64,000 nt of DNA from Yersinia nurmii (GTDB lineage Bacteria > Pseudomonadota > Gammaproteobacteria > Enterobacterales > Enterobacteriaceae): assembly GCF_001112925.1 (NCBI RefSeq), contig NZ_CPYD01000007.1, positions 1 to 64,000 on the forward strand. Reading direction: 5' to 3'. Below the pieces are notes generated by a model that worked only from the letters and a program-made list of their open reading frames with translations, did not search any database and had not been told where the DNA came from. This document shows positions 8,457-17,318 of this stretch, in pieces (positions within the stretch are counted from its first letter, which is position 1; the number at the start of each line of letters is the position of its first letter). The translations under genes and the position numbers were made by a program.

Positions 8457-9176
8457 ATGAAACCAGCTCAAACACGCCAAAAGATTCATGCCCCAGCTTC
8501 CTGGGCCGAGTTACCTTGGGGAGAGTATTATCGGGCAGCTATCGAGCAACAGCTACAGCCATGGTGGCCAAAGTTTTTCGGTTTTCATCTGCTTAAAATT
8601 GGGCAACTCAGTGCGGAGATTGCCAGTGAAAGCTGCGCTGTTTCCCATCAGGTTAATGTTGGGGATAAGGGCAGCAATATGCAGGTGCTGGCCAGTCCTT
8701 ACCAGCTTCCTTTTGCTGAAAAATCGGTGGACGTCTGTCTGTTATCTCATACGCTGGCTTATTCAACCGATCCTCATCGAATTTTACGCGAGGCGGATCG
8801 CGTGTTGATCGACGATGGTTGGCTGGTGATCAGCACGTTCAATCCGTTAAGTTTACTTGGGGTTGGGAAGTTACTGCCAGTGATACGTCGACGCCAACCT
8901 TACGCGAGCAGAATGTTTACGCAAATGCGTTTACTGGATTGGCTCAGCCTGCTGAACTATGAAGTGATGCATGAATCCAGTTTCCACGTACTGCCGTGGC
9001 ATAAACAAGGCGGGCGCTTTATCAGCACCCATCTACATGCATTAGGGTGTATCGGTCTGATTGTGGCCAGAAAACGTATGATTCCACTGACGTTCAACCC
9101 CATGAAAATGGGAGCGAGAAAACCCTGGTTAAGCCGATCCGTGGGCGCAACGAAAAGTTACCGTAATCGCCCTTAA
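8457..9176 (+). CDS. yafS: SAM-dependent methyltransferase-like protein YafS
   Basis: This 239-aa class I methyltransferase fold protein resembles E. coli YafS. Recognisable segments are [11 protein letters not shown], the acidic strand [27 protein letters not shown] (split here only by function: substrate-side loop and helix) and [14 protein letters not shown]. The glycine-rich SAM loop at the first strand is degenerate compared with typical members (KIGQLSAE rather than D-x-G-x-G-x-G), which is also so in E. coli YafS. The methyl acceptor is unknown. It is divergent from gloB, with only 44 bases between the two starts. Confidence 0.9.
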   Translation: MKPAQTRQKIHAPASWAELPWGEYYRAAIEQQLQPWWPKFFGFHLLKIGQLSAEIASESCAVSHQVNVGDKGSNMQVLASPYQLPFAEKSVDVCLLSHTLAYSTDPHRILREADRVLIDDGWLVISTFNPLSLLGVGKLLPVIRRRQPYASRMFTQMRLLDWLSLLNYEVMHESSFHVLPWHKQGGRFISTHLHALGCIGLIVARKRMIPLTFNPMKMGARKPWLSRSVGATKSYRNRP

Positions 9177-9185
9177 AACTCGGAA

Positions 9186-9650
9186 TTAGTCTGGGTTATA
9201 GCCGGTATCTTCCTGAGTTGGAGCGTTGGCTGCATCGCGCGCCAATACGTCACAACGTTCGTTTTCCGGGTGCCCTGCGTGGCCTTTAACCCACTCCCAC
9301 TGCACTTTATGGTCCGAAATCGCCGCGTCCAACCGTTTCCACAAATCCACATTGCGGACCGGCTTACGATCGGCCGTTTTCCAGCCGCGTTTTTTCCAGT
9401 TATGAATCCACTGAGTTATGCCCTGACGCACATATTGACTGTCGGTACTGAGCGTAACTTCACAGGGTGACGTCAATGCTTCTAAAGCAACGATGGCTGC
9501 CATCAATTCCATACGGTTATTGGTCGTGAGACGATAGCCTTCACTGAAAGTCTTTTCGTGCTGTTTGTAACGCAAAATCGCGCCATAACCACCGGGACCC
9601 GGATTGCCTAGGCAAGATCCGTCGGTGAAAATTTCTACCTGTTTGGTCAT
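9186..9650 (-). CDS. rnhA: Ribonuclease HI
   Basis: This 154-aa enzyme degrades the RNA strand of RNA-DNA hybrids. The four metal-binding carboxylates are in place: Asp10 (FTDGSC), Glu48 (NRMELM), Asp70 (LSTDSQYV) and the late Asp in [11 protein letters not shown]. The HGHAGHPEN-like segment ([10 protein letters not shown]) carries the catalytic His loop. Length equals the E. coli protein apart from one residue. It is convergent with yafS (9-base gap) and divergent from dnaQ, the usual enterobacterial arrangement. Confidence 0.97.
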   Translation of the reverse strand: MTKQVEIFTDGSCLGNPGPGGYGAILRYKQHEKTFSEGYRLTTNNRMELMAAIVALEALTSPCEVTLSTDSQYVRQGITQWIHNWKKRGWKTADRKPVRNVDLWKRLDAAISDHKVQWEWVKGHAGHPENERCDVLARDAANAPTQEDTGYNPD

Positions 9651-9721
9651 CTCTGGTAGACTCTTCCTAATGAGTTTTAAACCTTAAGTCTGACATAAAC
9701 GAGCGCTATGAGCACTGCAAT

Positions 9722-10486
9722 ATGATCCCAACACCTACCAGACAGATAGTTCTCGATACTGAAACCACCGGTATGAATAAGCTGGGCGTTCACTATGAAG
9801 GCCACCGTATTATTGAAATCGGTGCCGTCGAAGTGATCAACCGTCGGTTAACCGGACGGAATTTCCACGTCTATGTCAAACCGGATCGTCTGGTTGATCC
9901 AGAAGCTTACGGTGTCCACGGTATTAGCGATGAGTTTCTCGCAGATAAGCCAACTTTTGCCGATATCGCCTCGGAATTCCTCGAGTTTATTCGCGGAGCC
10001 GAGCTGGTTATTCATAACGCGGCGTTCGATATCGGCTTTATGGACTATGAATTTCGAATGCTTCAGCAGGGAATTCCGAATACGGATACCTTCTGTACCA
10101 TAACCGATAGTCTGTTATTAGCGCGCCGTCTGTTCCCCGGTAAGAGGAACAACCTCGATGCGTTATGTGACCGTTATCTGATAGACAATACTAAGCGAAC
10201 GCTGCACGGCGCATTGCTCGATGCCGAGATTTTGGCTGAAGTCTATTTGGCGATGACCGGCGGGCAAACCTCGCTGTCTTTCTCAATGGAAGGGGATCAG
10301 AATCAATCCGATTCTACCGATGATATTCAACGCATCGTCCGCCCGGCCAGCGGGCTGAAAATTATTTATGCCAGTGATGAAGAATTGGAAGCTCATAACC
10401 AGCGTTTGGATTTGGTTCAAAAGAAGGGCGGAAGCTGCCTGTGGCGGGCTTCTGCTGAAGATGAAACGGCAGTCAATGTGGGATAA
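9722..10486 (+). CDS. dnaQ: DNA polymerase III epsilon subunit (3'-5' proofreading exonuclease)
   Basis: This 254-aa DEDDh exonuclease is the replication proofreader. Exo I is VLDTETTGM (Asp12, Glu14), Exo II is HNAAFDIGFM, and Exo III is HGALLDAEILAEVY. The beta-clamp binding motif QTSLSF follows the exonuclease domain, as in E. coli, and the remaining tail would contact the alpha subunit. It is about 10 residues longer than E. coli DnaQ. The 71-base divergent region shared with rnhA must hold both promoters. Confidence 0.97.
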   Translation: MIPTPTRQIVLDTETTGMNKLGVHYEGHRIIEIGAVEVINRRLTGRNFHVYVKPDRLVDPEAYGVHGISDEFLADKPTFADIASEFLEFIRGAELVIHNAAFDIGFMDYEFRMLQQGIPNTDTFCTITDSLLLARRLFPGKRNNLDALCDRYLIDNTKRTLHGALLDAEILAEVYLAMTGGQTSLSFSMEGDQNQSDSTDDIQRIVRPASGLKIIYASDEELEAHNQRLDLVQKKGGSCLWRASAEDETAVNVG

Positions 10487-10598
10487 TTCATCTTTTGGGT
10501 GAAAATCTGTTCAACCGGTTTATTTTTCAGGAAAAAGTGTTGACGAAATAGCGGGGTGACCGTAATATTCAACCCGTTCTTAACCGGAACAACAGCGC

Positions 10599-10675
10599 GG
10601 TGCGGTAGTTCAGTCGGTTAGAATACCGGCCTGTCACGCCGGGGGTCGCGGGTTCGAGTCCCGTCCGCACCGCCA
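10599..10675 (+). tRNA. aspV: tRNA-Asp (GTC), complete
   Basis: This 77-base tRNA includes CCA. The acceptor stem is GGTGCGG/CCGCACC, the anticodon is GTC, and the T-loop is GGTTCGAGTC. It decodes GAC and GAU. Its place after dnaQ matches E. coli aspV. The anticodon stem (CCGGC/GCCGG) and acceptor stem differ from the first tRNA-Asp, so the two are separate isodecoders rather than recent copies. Confidence 0.97.
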
Positions 10676-10685
10676 ACATTCAGAA

Positions 10686-10711
10686 GCCCTGAGTTAGCAA
10701 TAACTCAGGGC
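10686..10711 (+). terminator. Hairpin terminator after tRNA-Asp
   Basis: A perfect 11-bp stem (GCCCTGAGTTA/TAACTCAGGGC) around loop GCAA lies 10 bases past the tRNA. The following tract is only TTCGTCGTTTTC, so it is a strong hairpin with a weak U-tract. Confidence 0.65.
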
Positions 10712-10772
10712 TTCGTCGTTTTCGTCATTCCAACCACTGTTTTCTGTCTATTCCAACGATTAAGCTAATAAA

Positions 10773-10796
10773 AAACGCGCCGTGAGAGACGCGTTT
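10773..10796 (-). terminator. Possible terminator of the yafV transcript
   Basis: The stem AAACGCG/CGCGTTT has a 10-base loop. On the minus strand, downstream of yafV, it is followed by an A/T-rich run of T residues. The loop is long, so confidence is modest. Confidence 0.4.
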
Positions 10797-10835
10797 AACG
10801 TCGCTATTTTTTGCGTGGCTATGTCGACTCGATAA

Positions 10836-11609
10836 TTAGTGGTGCAGCAGAAAATCATCGGCATCGCGCCAGATGGGAAAACGCTCGCGATAGTCGGTTA
10901 GCGCTTCCAAAGAGAGATCGGCGTCCAGTCTGACACTTGCATGCAATGGCGCGCTAGCCAGGACCTCACCCAGGGGACCGATAATTACGCTATCTCCTTG
11001 ATAAATATGGCCGTTATCATCTTTACCTACCCGATTACATCCTGCGACAAATACCTGATTCTCAATGGCTCTGGCAGGCAATAGGCTTTGCCAATGTTCG
11101 GCTCGCGCTGCCGGCCAGTTGGCAATATAAATAGCTAAATCATAGTCTTGCTGGTTACGCGACCAGACAGGGAAGCGCAGGTCGTAACAGATCTGCGGCA
11201 AAATACGCCAGCCACGCCATTCCACCACTTTACGTAGTTTTCCAGCCTGATAATGATGGTGTTCGCCGGCAATGCGAAACAGATGGCGCTTATCATAAAA
11301 ATGTACTTTTCCGCCGGGTTCCACCAGCAGAAAGCGGTTTACCGCGCCTTCTGGCGTTTGCAGCGCTACGCTACCACTGAGTAATGCGTTGGTTTTCACA
11401 GCCCAATGGCGAAGCCAATCGAGGATTTCCGCCTCCGGTAGCGCGAACTCGGCGGCGTTCATGGCGAAGCCGCTGACAAACATCTCCGGCAGAATAATGA
11501 CATCTCGCTGGTGGATATCTTCGAGCAGCTTCGCAAAATGGCGTAAATTCGCTTCGGCATCCAGCCAGACTAACGGTTGTTGTAGTAGAGTCAGTTTTAA
11601 AGTTGACAT
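10836..11609 (-). CDS. yafV: Omega-amidase YafV (nitrilase superfamily)
   Basis: This 257-aa enzyme is predicted to hydrolyse alpha-ketoglutaramate or the transamination product of related amino acids to the keto acid and ammonia. The nitrilase triad is visible as Glu42 (LPEMFVSGF), Lys107 (FYDKRHLF) and Cys141 (PQICYDLRFP). Its start overlaps the end of the aminotransferase gene by 13 bases, which implies coupled translation. That coupling fits the known logic in which a glutamine transaminase makes 2-oxo acids in methionine salvage and the omega-amidase removes the ketoglutaramate, pulling the reaction forward. Confidence 0.92.
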   Translation of the reverse strand: MSTLKLTLLQQPLVWLDAEANLRHFAKLLEDIHQRDVIILPEMFVSGFAMNAAEFALPEAEILDWLRHWAVKTNALLSGSVALQTPEGAVNRFLLVEPGGKVHFYDKRHLFRIAGEHHHYQAGKLRKVVEWRGWRILPQICYDLRFPVWSRNQQDYDLAIYIANWPAARAEHWQSLLPARAIENQVFVAGCNRVGKDDNGHIYQGDSVIIGPLGEVLASAPLHASVRLDADLSLEALTDYRERFPIWRDADDFLLHH

Positions 11610-12757
11610 AGGCGCTCCGCTGCGGCGTCCAACGTGGCTTCCTGCTTAGCGAAGCACAGTCGAATCAGTTTATGAGGGAAAGGAGCCTCGCAGAATACTG
11701 ACAATGGAATTGCCGCAACGCCGATTTTTTCCGTTAGCCACAGGCAAAAATCTACGTCATTTAGATCGGAAACGGCGCTGTAATCGACCAGCAGGAAGTA
11801 GGTTCCTTCACTGGGTAATATTTTGAGGCGGCTGGCGGCCAGCGCCTGTACGAAGTGATCCCGACGAGCACGATAAAAATCGGACAGTTGCTGCCAGTGC
11901 TCAGGCTCTGCGTTCAGCATATCGGCTAGAGCCAATTGAATTGGTGTACAAACGGAAAAGGTCAGGTATTGGTGGATTTTACGCACTTCCGCGCTAATGG
12001 CGGCAGGCGCTATGCAATAACCGACTTTCCAACCGGTCATGTGAAAGGTTTTACCGAATGAAGATACGGCAACGGCCCGTTGGCGTAATTGAGGGTGAGC
12101 CAGTACGCTAGCGTGGCCTTCAGCGGCGAAACAAATATGTTCATATACTTCATCGCTAATGACATAAATATTGTGATCGGCAATGGCTTGCCATAATTGC
12201 TCAAAATCAGCCGCTCGCCATAGGGTCGCTGACGGATTGTGCGGAGTGTTGACGATCACTAACCGCGTGCGTTCGGTCAGCAAATCGGAGAATTCAGCCC
12301 AGTTAGTATTGAATTCCGGCGGCCGTAGCGCGATGCGTTTGACTTCGCCACCCGCCAGTTTAATGGCTGGCGCATAGCTGTCGTAGCTGGGATCAAAGCA
12401 GATAACTTCATCACCGGGGCGCACGAGAGCGGTAATGGCAGCAAACAGGGCTTCGCTGGCACCGGTGGTCACCGTTACTTCACTATCAGCATTAGGACGC
12501 CAGCCATACACGGCTGCGGTTTTATCTGCAATGGCTTCTCGCAGCGCCACAACGCCAGTCATTGGCGCATATTGATTCGCTCCCTGGTTAACATGATAAG
12601 CCAGACGCTGTTTAAGATATTCTGGTCCATCAAAATCGGGGAATCCCTGAGACAGGTTGATTGCCTGATGCTGGTGCGCCAGCGCACTCATTTGCGTAAA
12701 GATGGTGGTGCTTTGGGAAGGCAATTTACTGTCTGGAATCAATGATAAGGTGCTCAT
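11597..12757 (-). CDS. mtnE: Methionine aminotransferase (YbdL/MtnE type, PLP-dependent)
   Basis: This 386-aa class I/II aminotransferase closely resembles E. coli YbdL. The PLP-binding lysine is in SSFGKTFHMTGWKVGY, and other fold motifs are VTTGASEALFAAI, NTPHNPS and ISDEVYEHI. It is predicted to transaminate 4-methylthio-2-oxobutyrate to methionine, the last salvage step, probably with glutamine as donor. It is first in an operon with yafV and diverges from mtnB across a region holding tandem MetJ-like boxes. The symbol mtnE follows its context; ybdL is the E. coli name. Confidence 0.92.
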   Translation of the reverse strand: MSTLSLIPDSKLPSQSTTIFTQMSALAHQHQAINLSQGFPDFDGPEYLKQRLAYHVNQGANQYAPMTGVVALREAIADKTAAVYGWRPNADSEVTVTTGASEALFAAITALVRPGDEVICFDPSYDSYAPAIKLAGGEVKRIALRPPEFNTNWAEFSDLLTERTRLVIVNTPHNPSATLWRAADFEQLWQAIADHNIYVISDEVYEHICFAAEGHASVLAHPQLRQRAVAVSSFGKTFHMTGWKVGYCIAPAAISAEVRKIHQYLTFSVCTPIQLALADMLNAEPEHWQQLSDFYRARRDHFVQALAASRLKILPSEGTYFLLVDYSAVSDLNDVDFCLWLTEKIGVAAIPLSVFCEAPFPHKLIRLCFAKQEATLDAAAERLCQL

Positions 12758-12823
12758 TCTGGGCTGAAACTCCTGGCGCTGATGTTGCTGTCAATATAAC
12801 ACGATGTTAAGATTTGGCAATCA

Positions 12824-12855
12824 AGACGCTTAGATGTTTAAACGGCTAAATGATT
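12824..12855. promoter_or_regulatory. Tandem MetJ-like operator between mtnE and mtnB
   Basis: Four consecutive 8-mers, AGACGCTT, AGATGTTT, AAACGGCT and AAATGATT, match the met-box consensus AGACGTCT at 6, 6, 6 and 4 positions. MetJ binds such head-to-tail 8-bp boxes cooperatively with S-adenosylmethionine as corepressor. The array lies about 66 bases from the mtnE start and about 87 from mtnB, so it could repress both directions. Confidence 0.72.
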
Positions 12856-12941
12856 TTTTGTGTTAATGTCAGTTCATCGGGTGCTAAGCGTGAAATATTC
12901 CTCTGATGCACGGCGAAAATAACTATTGCAGAGGTAGGGGA

Positions 12942-13556
12942 ATGGCAGAACAGACACAACTTGAGGCGTTACTTTCGGCCTGCCACTGGATTGGCGGCAA
13001 AGGCTGGTGTCCGGCGACTGGCGGTAATATGTCACTGCGTGCCGGCAGCGAATATGCGCTGGTCAGTGAATCTGGCAAAGATAAAGGTAGCCTCACGGCG
13101 GAAGATTTCCTGAGCGTAGATATTGCCACCAATCATGTGCCCAGCGGGCGTACGCCTTCAGCGGAAACCGGGCTGCATACTTTACTGTATCGGTTATATC
13201 CTGATGTTACTGCGGTTTTACACACTCATTCTGTGAACGCCACGGTACTTTCTCGCGTGGAAAAAAGTGATGGATTGGTTTTACAGGGTTATGAAATGCA
13301 GAAATCCCTGTCGGGTCAGAAATCCCATTTGGATACCGTAGTTATTCCTATTTTTGATAACGATCAGGATATTAGTGCATTGGCTGAACGAGTGGCAGCC
13401 CGCGCAGGTTTGGCGTCGTTACGCTACGGTTTTCTGGTACGAGGTCACGGGCTTTATTGCTGGGGGAACTCCGTGGCTGAAGCGCGCCGTCATCTGGAAG
13501 GATTGGAATTCCTGTTCCAGTGCGAATTACAACGTCGCCTGCTGGAGGTCAAATGA
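12942..13556 (+). CDS. mtnB: Methylthioribulose-1-phosphate dehydratase
   Basis: This 204-aa class II aldolase-type zinc enzyme dehydrates 5-methylthioribulose 1-phosphate in methionine salvage. The zinc-binding pair is in [12 protein letters not shown], with a further His in [10 protein letters not shown]. The Gly-rich start [11 protein letters not shown] and SGKDKG are typical. ATG 12942 is chosen because it follows a GAGGTAGGGGA ribosome site and fits family length; the frame extends 12 codons upstream. Its stop overlaps the mtnC start as ATGA, so mtnB, mtnC and mtnD form one coupled operon. Confidence 0.95.
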   Translation: MAEQTQLEALLSACHWIGGKGWCPATGGNMSLRAGSEYALVSESGKDKGSLTAEDFLSVDIATNHVPSGRTPSAETGLHTLLYRLYPDVTAVLHTHSVNATVLSRVEKSDGLVLQGYEMQKSLSGQKSHLDTVVIPIFDNDQDISALAERVAARAGLASLRYGFLVRGHGLYCWGNSVAEARRHLEGLEFLFQCELQRRLLEVK

Positions 13557-14242
13557 TTCAGGCTATTGTTACCGATATTGAAGGTACGACCAGCGATATT
13601 CGCTTTGTGCATCAGGTACTTTTTCCTTACGCTCGCGCCCGATTAGCGGATTTTTTGCGTCAGCACGCCAGCGAAGATGACGTCACTGTTCTGCTGGTAG
13701 ATTTACGCCGTGAAATTGGTCAGTTGGATGCGGATATAGAAACTCTTATTAGCGCCCTATTCGGTTTTATGGATGAGGATCGTAAGTCTACCGCGTTGAA
13801 AGCTTTGCAAGGCATGATCTGGCGTACTGGTTATCAAAGTGGAGATTTTCGCGGTCATCTTTACCCGGACGTGGCTCCGCAGCTTGCTCATTGGCAGCAT
13901 CAAGGGGTGAAGCTATATGTTTATTCCTCGGGGTCGGTTGAGGCGCAAAAATTGCTGTTTGGCTATAGTGAGGCGGGGGATTTACAGCCGTTATTCAGCG
14001 GTTATTTTGATACCCGCGTTGGCGCAAAGCGTGAAGTCTCCGCTTATCAGAATATGACTGAGCGCTTGGCCGTTGCACCGCAAGATATCTTGTTTTTATC
14101 CGATATTCGTCAGGAACTGGACGCAGCTCATCAGGCCGGCTGGCAGACTTGCCAGCTGATTCGCGATTTGCCGGATGCAGAAAGCCAACATCGGCAGGTT
14201 AACCGTTTCGATCAGATCGTTTTAGGGGAGTTTGCATCATGA
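13553..14242 (+). CDS. mtnC: Enolase-phosphatase E1
   Basis: This 229-aa HAD-superfamily enzyme enolises and dephosphorylates 2,3-diketo-5-methylthiopentyl-1-phosphate to the acireductone. The HAD nucleophile loop appears as [11 protein letters not shown] (first Asp is the nucleophile), motif II as [11 protein letters not shown], the conserved Lys in VGAKREV, and the acidic motif as [16 protein letters not shown] 13553 lies within the mtnB stop (ATGA), and its own stop overlaps mtnD in the same way. Confidence 0.96.
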   Translation: MIQAIVTDIEGTTSDIRFVHQVLFPYARARLADFLRQHASEDDVTVLLVDLRREIGQLDADIETLISALFGFMDEDRKSTALKALQGMIWRTGYQSGDFRGHLYPDVAPQLAHWQHQGVKLYVYSSGSVEAQKLLFGYSEAGDLQPLFSGYFDTRVGAKREVSAYQNMTERLAVAPQDILFLSDIRQELDAAHQAGWQTCQLIRDLPDAESQHRQVNRFDQIVLGEFAS

Positions 14243-14781
14243 GTGCCTTGACTATTTTCAGCGATGAGCAGCCGGAAGAGCCTATCTGGCAAAGCACCGA
14301 TGCAACGGCTATTCAGAAGCAATTGGCGAGTATTGGCGTACGTTTTGAGCGCTGGCGTGCAGATCGGGCGTTGGGGGGAAATCCGGCTCCGAAAGCCGTA
14401 ATTGCGGCGTATCAACATGAAATAGACCGGCTGGTGGCAGAAAAAGGCTATCAAAGCTGGGATGTCATCAGTATGCGCCCAGATAACGCTCAGCGAGAAA
14501 CTCTGCGACAAAAGTTTTTATCCGAACATACTCACGGCGAAGACGAAGTGCGTTTCTTTGTTGAAGGTGCGGGGCTGTTTTGTCTGCATTTAGAGGGGGA
14601 AATCTTCCAGATTCTCTGCGAAAAAAACGATTTAATTTCCGTTCCGGCGGATACACGTCATTGGTTTGATATGGGATCGGCACCGAATTTCACCGCTATT
14701 CGGGTATTTGATAACCCGGAAGGCTGGGTGGCGCATTTTACCGGCGATAAAATAGCTGATGCTTATCCTCGTTTAGATTAA
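14239..14781 (+). CDS. mtnD: Acireductone dioxygenase
   Basis: This 180-aa cupin metalloenzyme oxidises acireductone. With iron it gives formate and 4-methylthio-2-oxobutyrate, the methionine precursor; with nickel it takes an off-pathway route. Metal ligands are seen in [12 protein letters not shown] (two His and a Glu) and [10 protein letters not shown] (third His). It is the last gene of mtnBCD, translationally coupled through an ATGA overlap. No obvious terminator was found before the convergent mtnA 42 bases away. Confidence 0.96.
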   Translation: MSALTIFSDEQPEEPIWQSTDATAIQKQLASIGVRFERWRADRALGGNPAPKAVIAAYQHEIDRLVAEKGYQSWDVISMRPDNAQRETLRQKFLSEHTHGEDEVRFFVEGAGLFCLHLEGEIFQILCEKNDLISVPADTRHWFDMGSAPNFTAIRVFDNPEGWVAHFTGDKIADAYPRLD

Positions 14782-14823
14782 TGCTAATTATCAGGCGGCT
14801 CAGTAAGGCCACCTGAATTCTCA

Positions 14824-15846
14824 TTATTTAGGCTGGAAAAATCCGGCTTGAACCTGTTGTGGCGTGATTACGCCGCTATCCAGAACCCAACCGCTGATGA
14901 GGGTTGATGCCGTGACGTCGAACGCCGGGTTATACACCTGGGCGTCTTGCGGTGCCCAGTGACATTCGCCAAAGCTGCCGGATACGCCGGTGACTTCGCT
15001 GGCTGTGCGCTGTTCGATGGGGATAGCGGCTCCGTTTGGACACTGTGAATCCACGGTGGTGTGAGGGGCCGCAACATAAAACGGAATATGGTGATAATGC
15101 GCCAGTACCGCCAAGCTATAAGTGCCGATTTTATTCGCTACGTCACCGTTAGCGGCAATACGATCTGCGCCGACCCAAATAGCGTCTACTTGGCCTTGAG
15201 CCATTAAGCTCGCAGCCATGGAATCACAAATTAACCGGTAGGGAATACCCAACTCGCCCAATTCCCATGCGGTTAAACGTCCACCTTGTAGTAATGGCCG
15301 GGTTTCATCGACCCAAACGTTATCTATTTTTCCCTGCTGATGAGCGCGTAATATTACGCCGATTGCCGTTCCCACGCCCGCAGTGGCTAAGCCGCCGGTA
15401 TTACAATGGGTAAGAATTCTGCTACCGGATTTAACCAGTGCTGCGCCGTGATTAGCAATGCTATCGCACAGAATCCGATCCTCGTCGACCAAACGTAGCG
15501 CCTCTTCCATCATAGAATTTACCCAGTCTGGTCGCAGTAACGCTTGCTGCATTCGTGCCAGATTATTCATCAGGTTAACTGCCGTCGGCCGTGATTCCCT
15601 TAGCGTGATTAGCGCTTGCTCCAACTGCACCTGAGATAAACCACGCTCCGCCAGCAGTGCCAGTAACAGACTGGCAGAGAGACCAATCAGCGGCGCACCG
15701 CGTACGCGTAACGTCAGAATATGTTCGACCAGAGATTCTACGTCGTCAGCTAAACGCCAGATTTGGCGTTGAGGCAGGGCTTGCTGATCGAGAATCCAAA
15801 GCTGGTTATCGCGTATTTTCAGGCTGGTGGTGTTAAGCGTCTGCAT
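14824..15846 (-). CDS. mtnA: Methylthioribose-1-phosphate isomerase
   Basis: This 340-aa enzyme isomerises the aldose 5-methylthioribose 1-phosphate to the ketose. It belongs to the eIF2B-like isomerase family. Conserved segments are the RGAPLIG loop, the catalytic Cys region ([18 protein letters not shown]), [16 protein letters not shown], and the catalytic Asp in [19 protein letters not shown]. It diverges from mtnK with MetJ-like boxes between, and converges on mtnBCD. Confidence 0.96.
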   Translation of the reverse strand: MQTLNTTSLKIRDNQLWILDQQALPQRQIWRLADDVESLVEHILTLRVRGAPLIGLSASLLLALLAERGLSQVQLEQALITLRESRPTAVNLMNNLARMQQALLRPDWVNSMMEEALRLVDEDRILCDSIANHGAALVKSGSRILTHCNTGGLATAGVGTAIGVILRAHQQGKIDNVWVDETRPLLQGGRLTAWELGELGIPYRLICDSMAASLMAQGQVDAIWVGADRIAANGDVANKIGTYSLAVLAHYHHIPFYVAAPHTTVDSQCPNGAAIPIEQRTASEVTGVSGSFGECHWAPQDAQVYNPAFDVTASTLISGWVLDSGVITPQQVQAGFFQPK

Positions 15847-15915
15847 CGTCAGTTAAATCCATGTTGCGTTATTGCATCTGAGTTCTTATTCTGCCAACAT
15901 GTTTTACGGATGTAT

Positions 15916-15947
15916 AGACGTCTATATGTTTTTACGCCTAAATGATT
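15916..15947. promoter_or_regulatory. MetJ-like operator between mtnA and mtnK
   Basis: A perfect met box AGACGTCT (15916-15923) is followed in register by ATATGTTT, TTACGCCT and AAATGATT, which match the consensus at 5, 5 and 4 positions. It lies about 70 bases from the mtnA start and about 42 from mtnK. The outer box AAATGATT is identical to that in the mtnE/mtnB operator, suggesting the two regions share a design. Confidence 0.8.
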
Positions 15948-15988
15948 AATGCGCCGTGGGCGATCAGAGAATTGAAAAGGGGTGGGAG

Positions 15989-17188
15989 ATGTCAGGTTAT
16001 CATACGTTTACTGCTGCTGATGCCGTTGCATATGCGCGTCAATATGGTCAGATTGCTGAACCGCACACGTTGGTTTCGGCGGATGAGATTGGCGACGGCA
16101 ATCTGAATCTGGTTTTTAAGATCCGTGATGAAACGGGGCGAAGCCGAGTGGTGGTGAAACAGGCATTGCCTTACGTTCGTTGCGTGGGTGAATCCTGGCC
16201 TTTGACCTTGGACCGAGCGCGTATCGAAGCGGAAACCCTGCTAACTCACAGTCAGTTCTGCCCTGAACACACGGTTAAAATACTGCACCATGACACGGAG
16301 TTGGCGGTGATGGTACTGGAGGATCTTTCCGACCATCACATCTGGCGGCAGGAATTGGTGAAAGGCCGCTATTATCCGCAGGCGGCCAGCCAGTTGGGTG
16401 AATATCTGGGGCAGACTTTATTCCACACCTCAGATTTTTATCAGTCGGCACAAAGTAAAAAGGCGGCGGTGATCCGCTATACCAATCCCGAGCTGTGCCA
16501 GATCACTGAAGATCTGTTCTTTACCGATCCTTATCACGATCATGAACGCAATAATTTTGACGCCGCGTTACTGCCGGAGGTGCTGGCATTGCGTCATGAT
16601 AACGGGCTGAAACTGGCGGTAGCTTCCCTTAAACATCGGTTTTTGAGCAAGGCGGAAGCTTTGCTGCACGGTGATATCCATAGTGGCTCGATTTTTGTGA
16701 CGGAAGGTAAATTGAAAGCCATCGACGCAGAATTCGGTTTTTATGGCCCGATTGGCTTTGATATCGGCACAGCTTTAGGAAATGTGCTGCTAAATTACTG
16801 CGGTTTGCCGGGGCTGACCGGGCCGAGGGATGCGGCGGCAGGGCGTGAACAGCGTTTGGATGACATTCGTGAAATCTGGCAGGCTTTTGCCACGCGTTTT
16901 CTAACCCTATGCGCAGAGAAAACCCAGGATCAATCGTTGAAAACCGCTGGTTATGCCGAGTATTTCCTTCAGCAGGTGTGGAATGATGCCGTGGGGTACT
17001 GTGGAACCGAATTGATCAGACGTACCATCGGGCTGGCACACGTAGCGGATTTAGACAGTATTGAAGATGAGGGGATGCGTTTAGCCTGTCAGCGTCAGGC
17101 TCTGAGTTTGGGGCGGACGTTAATACTGGCCGCGGCGCACATTGATAATGTGGGTGAATTAATTGCCCGTATTCGTCAAAACGGATAA
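15989..17188 (+). CDS. mtnK: S-methyl-5-thioribose kinase
   Basis: This 399-aa protein-kinase-like sugar kinase phosphorylates methylthioribose, the entry step after cleavage of methylthioadenosine. Motifs are [11 protein letters not shown] (nucleotide loop), [11 protein letters not shown] (Lys), the catalytic loop [12 protein letters not shown] and [13 protein letters not shown] in place of DFG. ATG 15989 is chosen from the strong AAAAGGGGTGGGAG ribosome site; the frame runs 11 codons further upstream. It is transcribed alone and has a terminator shared with fadE. Confidence 0.96.
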   Translation: MSGYHTFTAADAVAYARQYGQIAEPHTLVSADEIGDGNLNLVFKIRDETGRSRVVVKQALPYVRCVGESWPLTLDRARIEAETLLTHSQFCPEHTVKILHHDTELAVMVLEDLSDHHIWRQELVKGRYYPQAASQLGEYLGQTLFHTSDFYQSAQSKKAAVIRYTNPELCQITEDLFFTDPYHDHERNNFDAALLPEVLALRHDNGLKLAVASLKHRFLSKAEALLHGDIHSGSIFVTEGKLKAIDAEFGFYGPIGFDIGTALGNVLLNYCGLPGLTGPRDAAAGREQRLDDIREIWQAFATRFLTLCAEKTQDQSLKTAGYAEYFLQQVWNDAVGYCGTELIRRTIGLAHVADLDSIEDEGMRLACQRQALSLGRTLILAAAHIDNVGELIARIRQNG

Positions 17189-17255
17189 TTGAGCGCTTGG
17201 TTGTTCGCCATTTTCAGGTTCAACGCTAATTCGTTATCAAGAATCAGGGATAAAA

Positions 17256-17282
17256 AAAGTCCCGGCATTAGACCGGGACTTT
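17256..17282. terminator. Bidirectional terminator between mtnK and fadE
   Basis: A 10-bp stem (AAAGTCCCGG/CCGGGACTTT) encloses loop CATTAGA. It is preceded by a run of A and followed by T-rich sequence, so it works in both directions and is stronger on the fadE strand. Confidence 0.88.
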
Positions 17283-17318
17283 GTATTAGACACATGAATC
17301 ATCAATGATTGTTATCAG

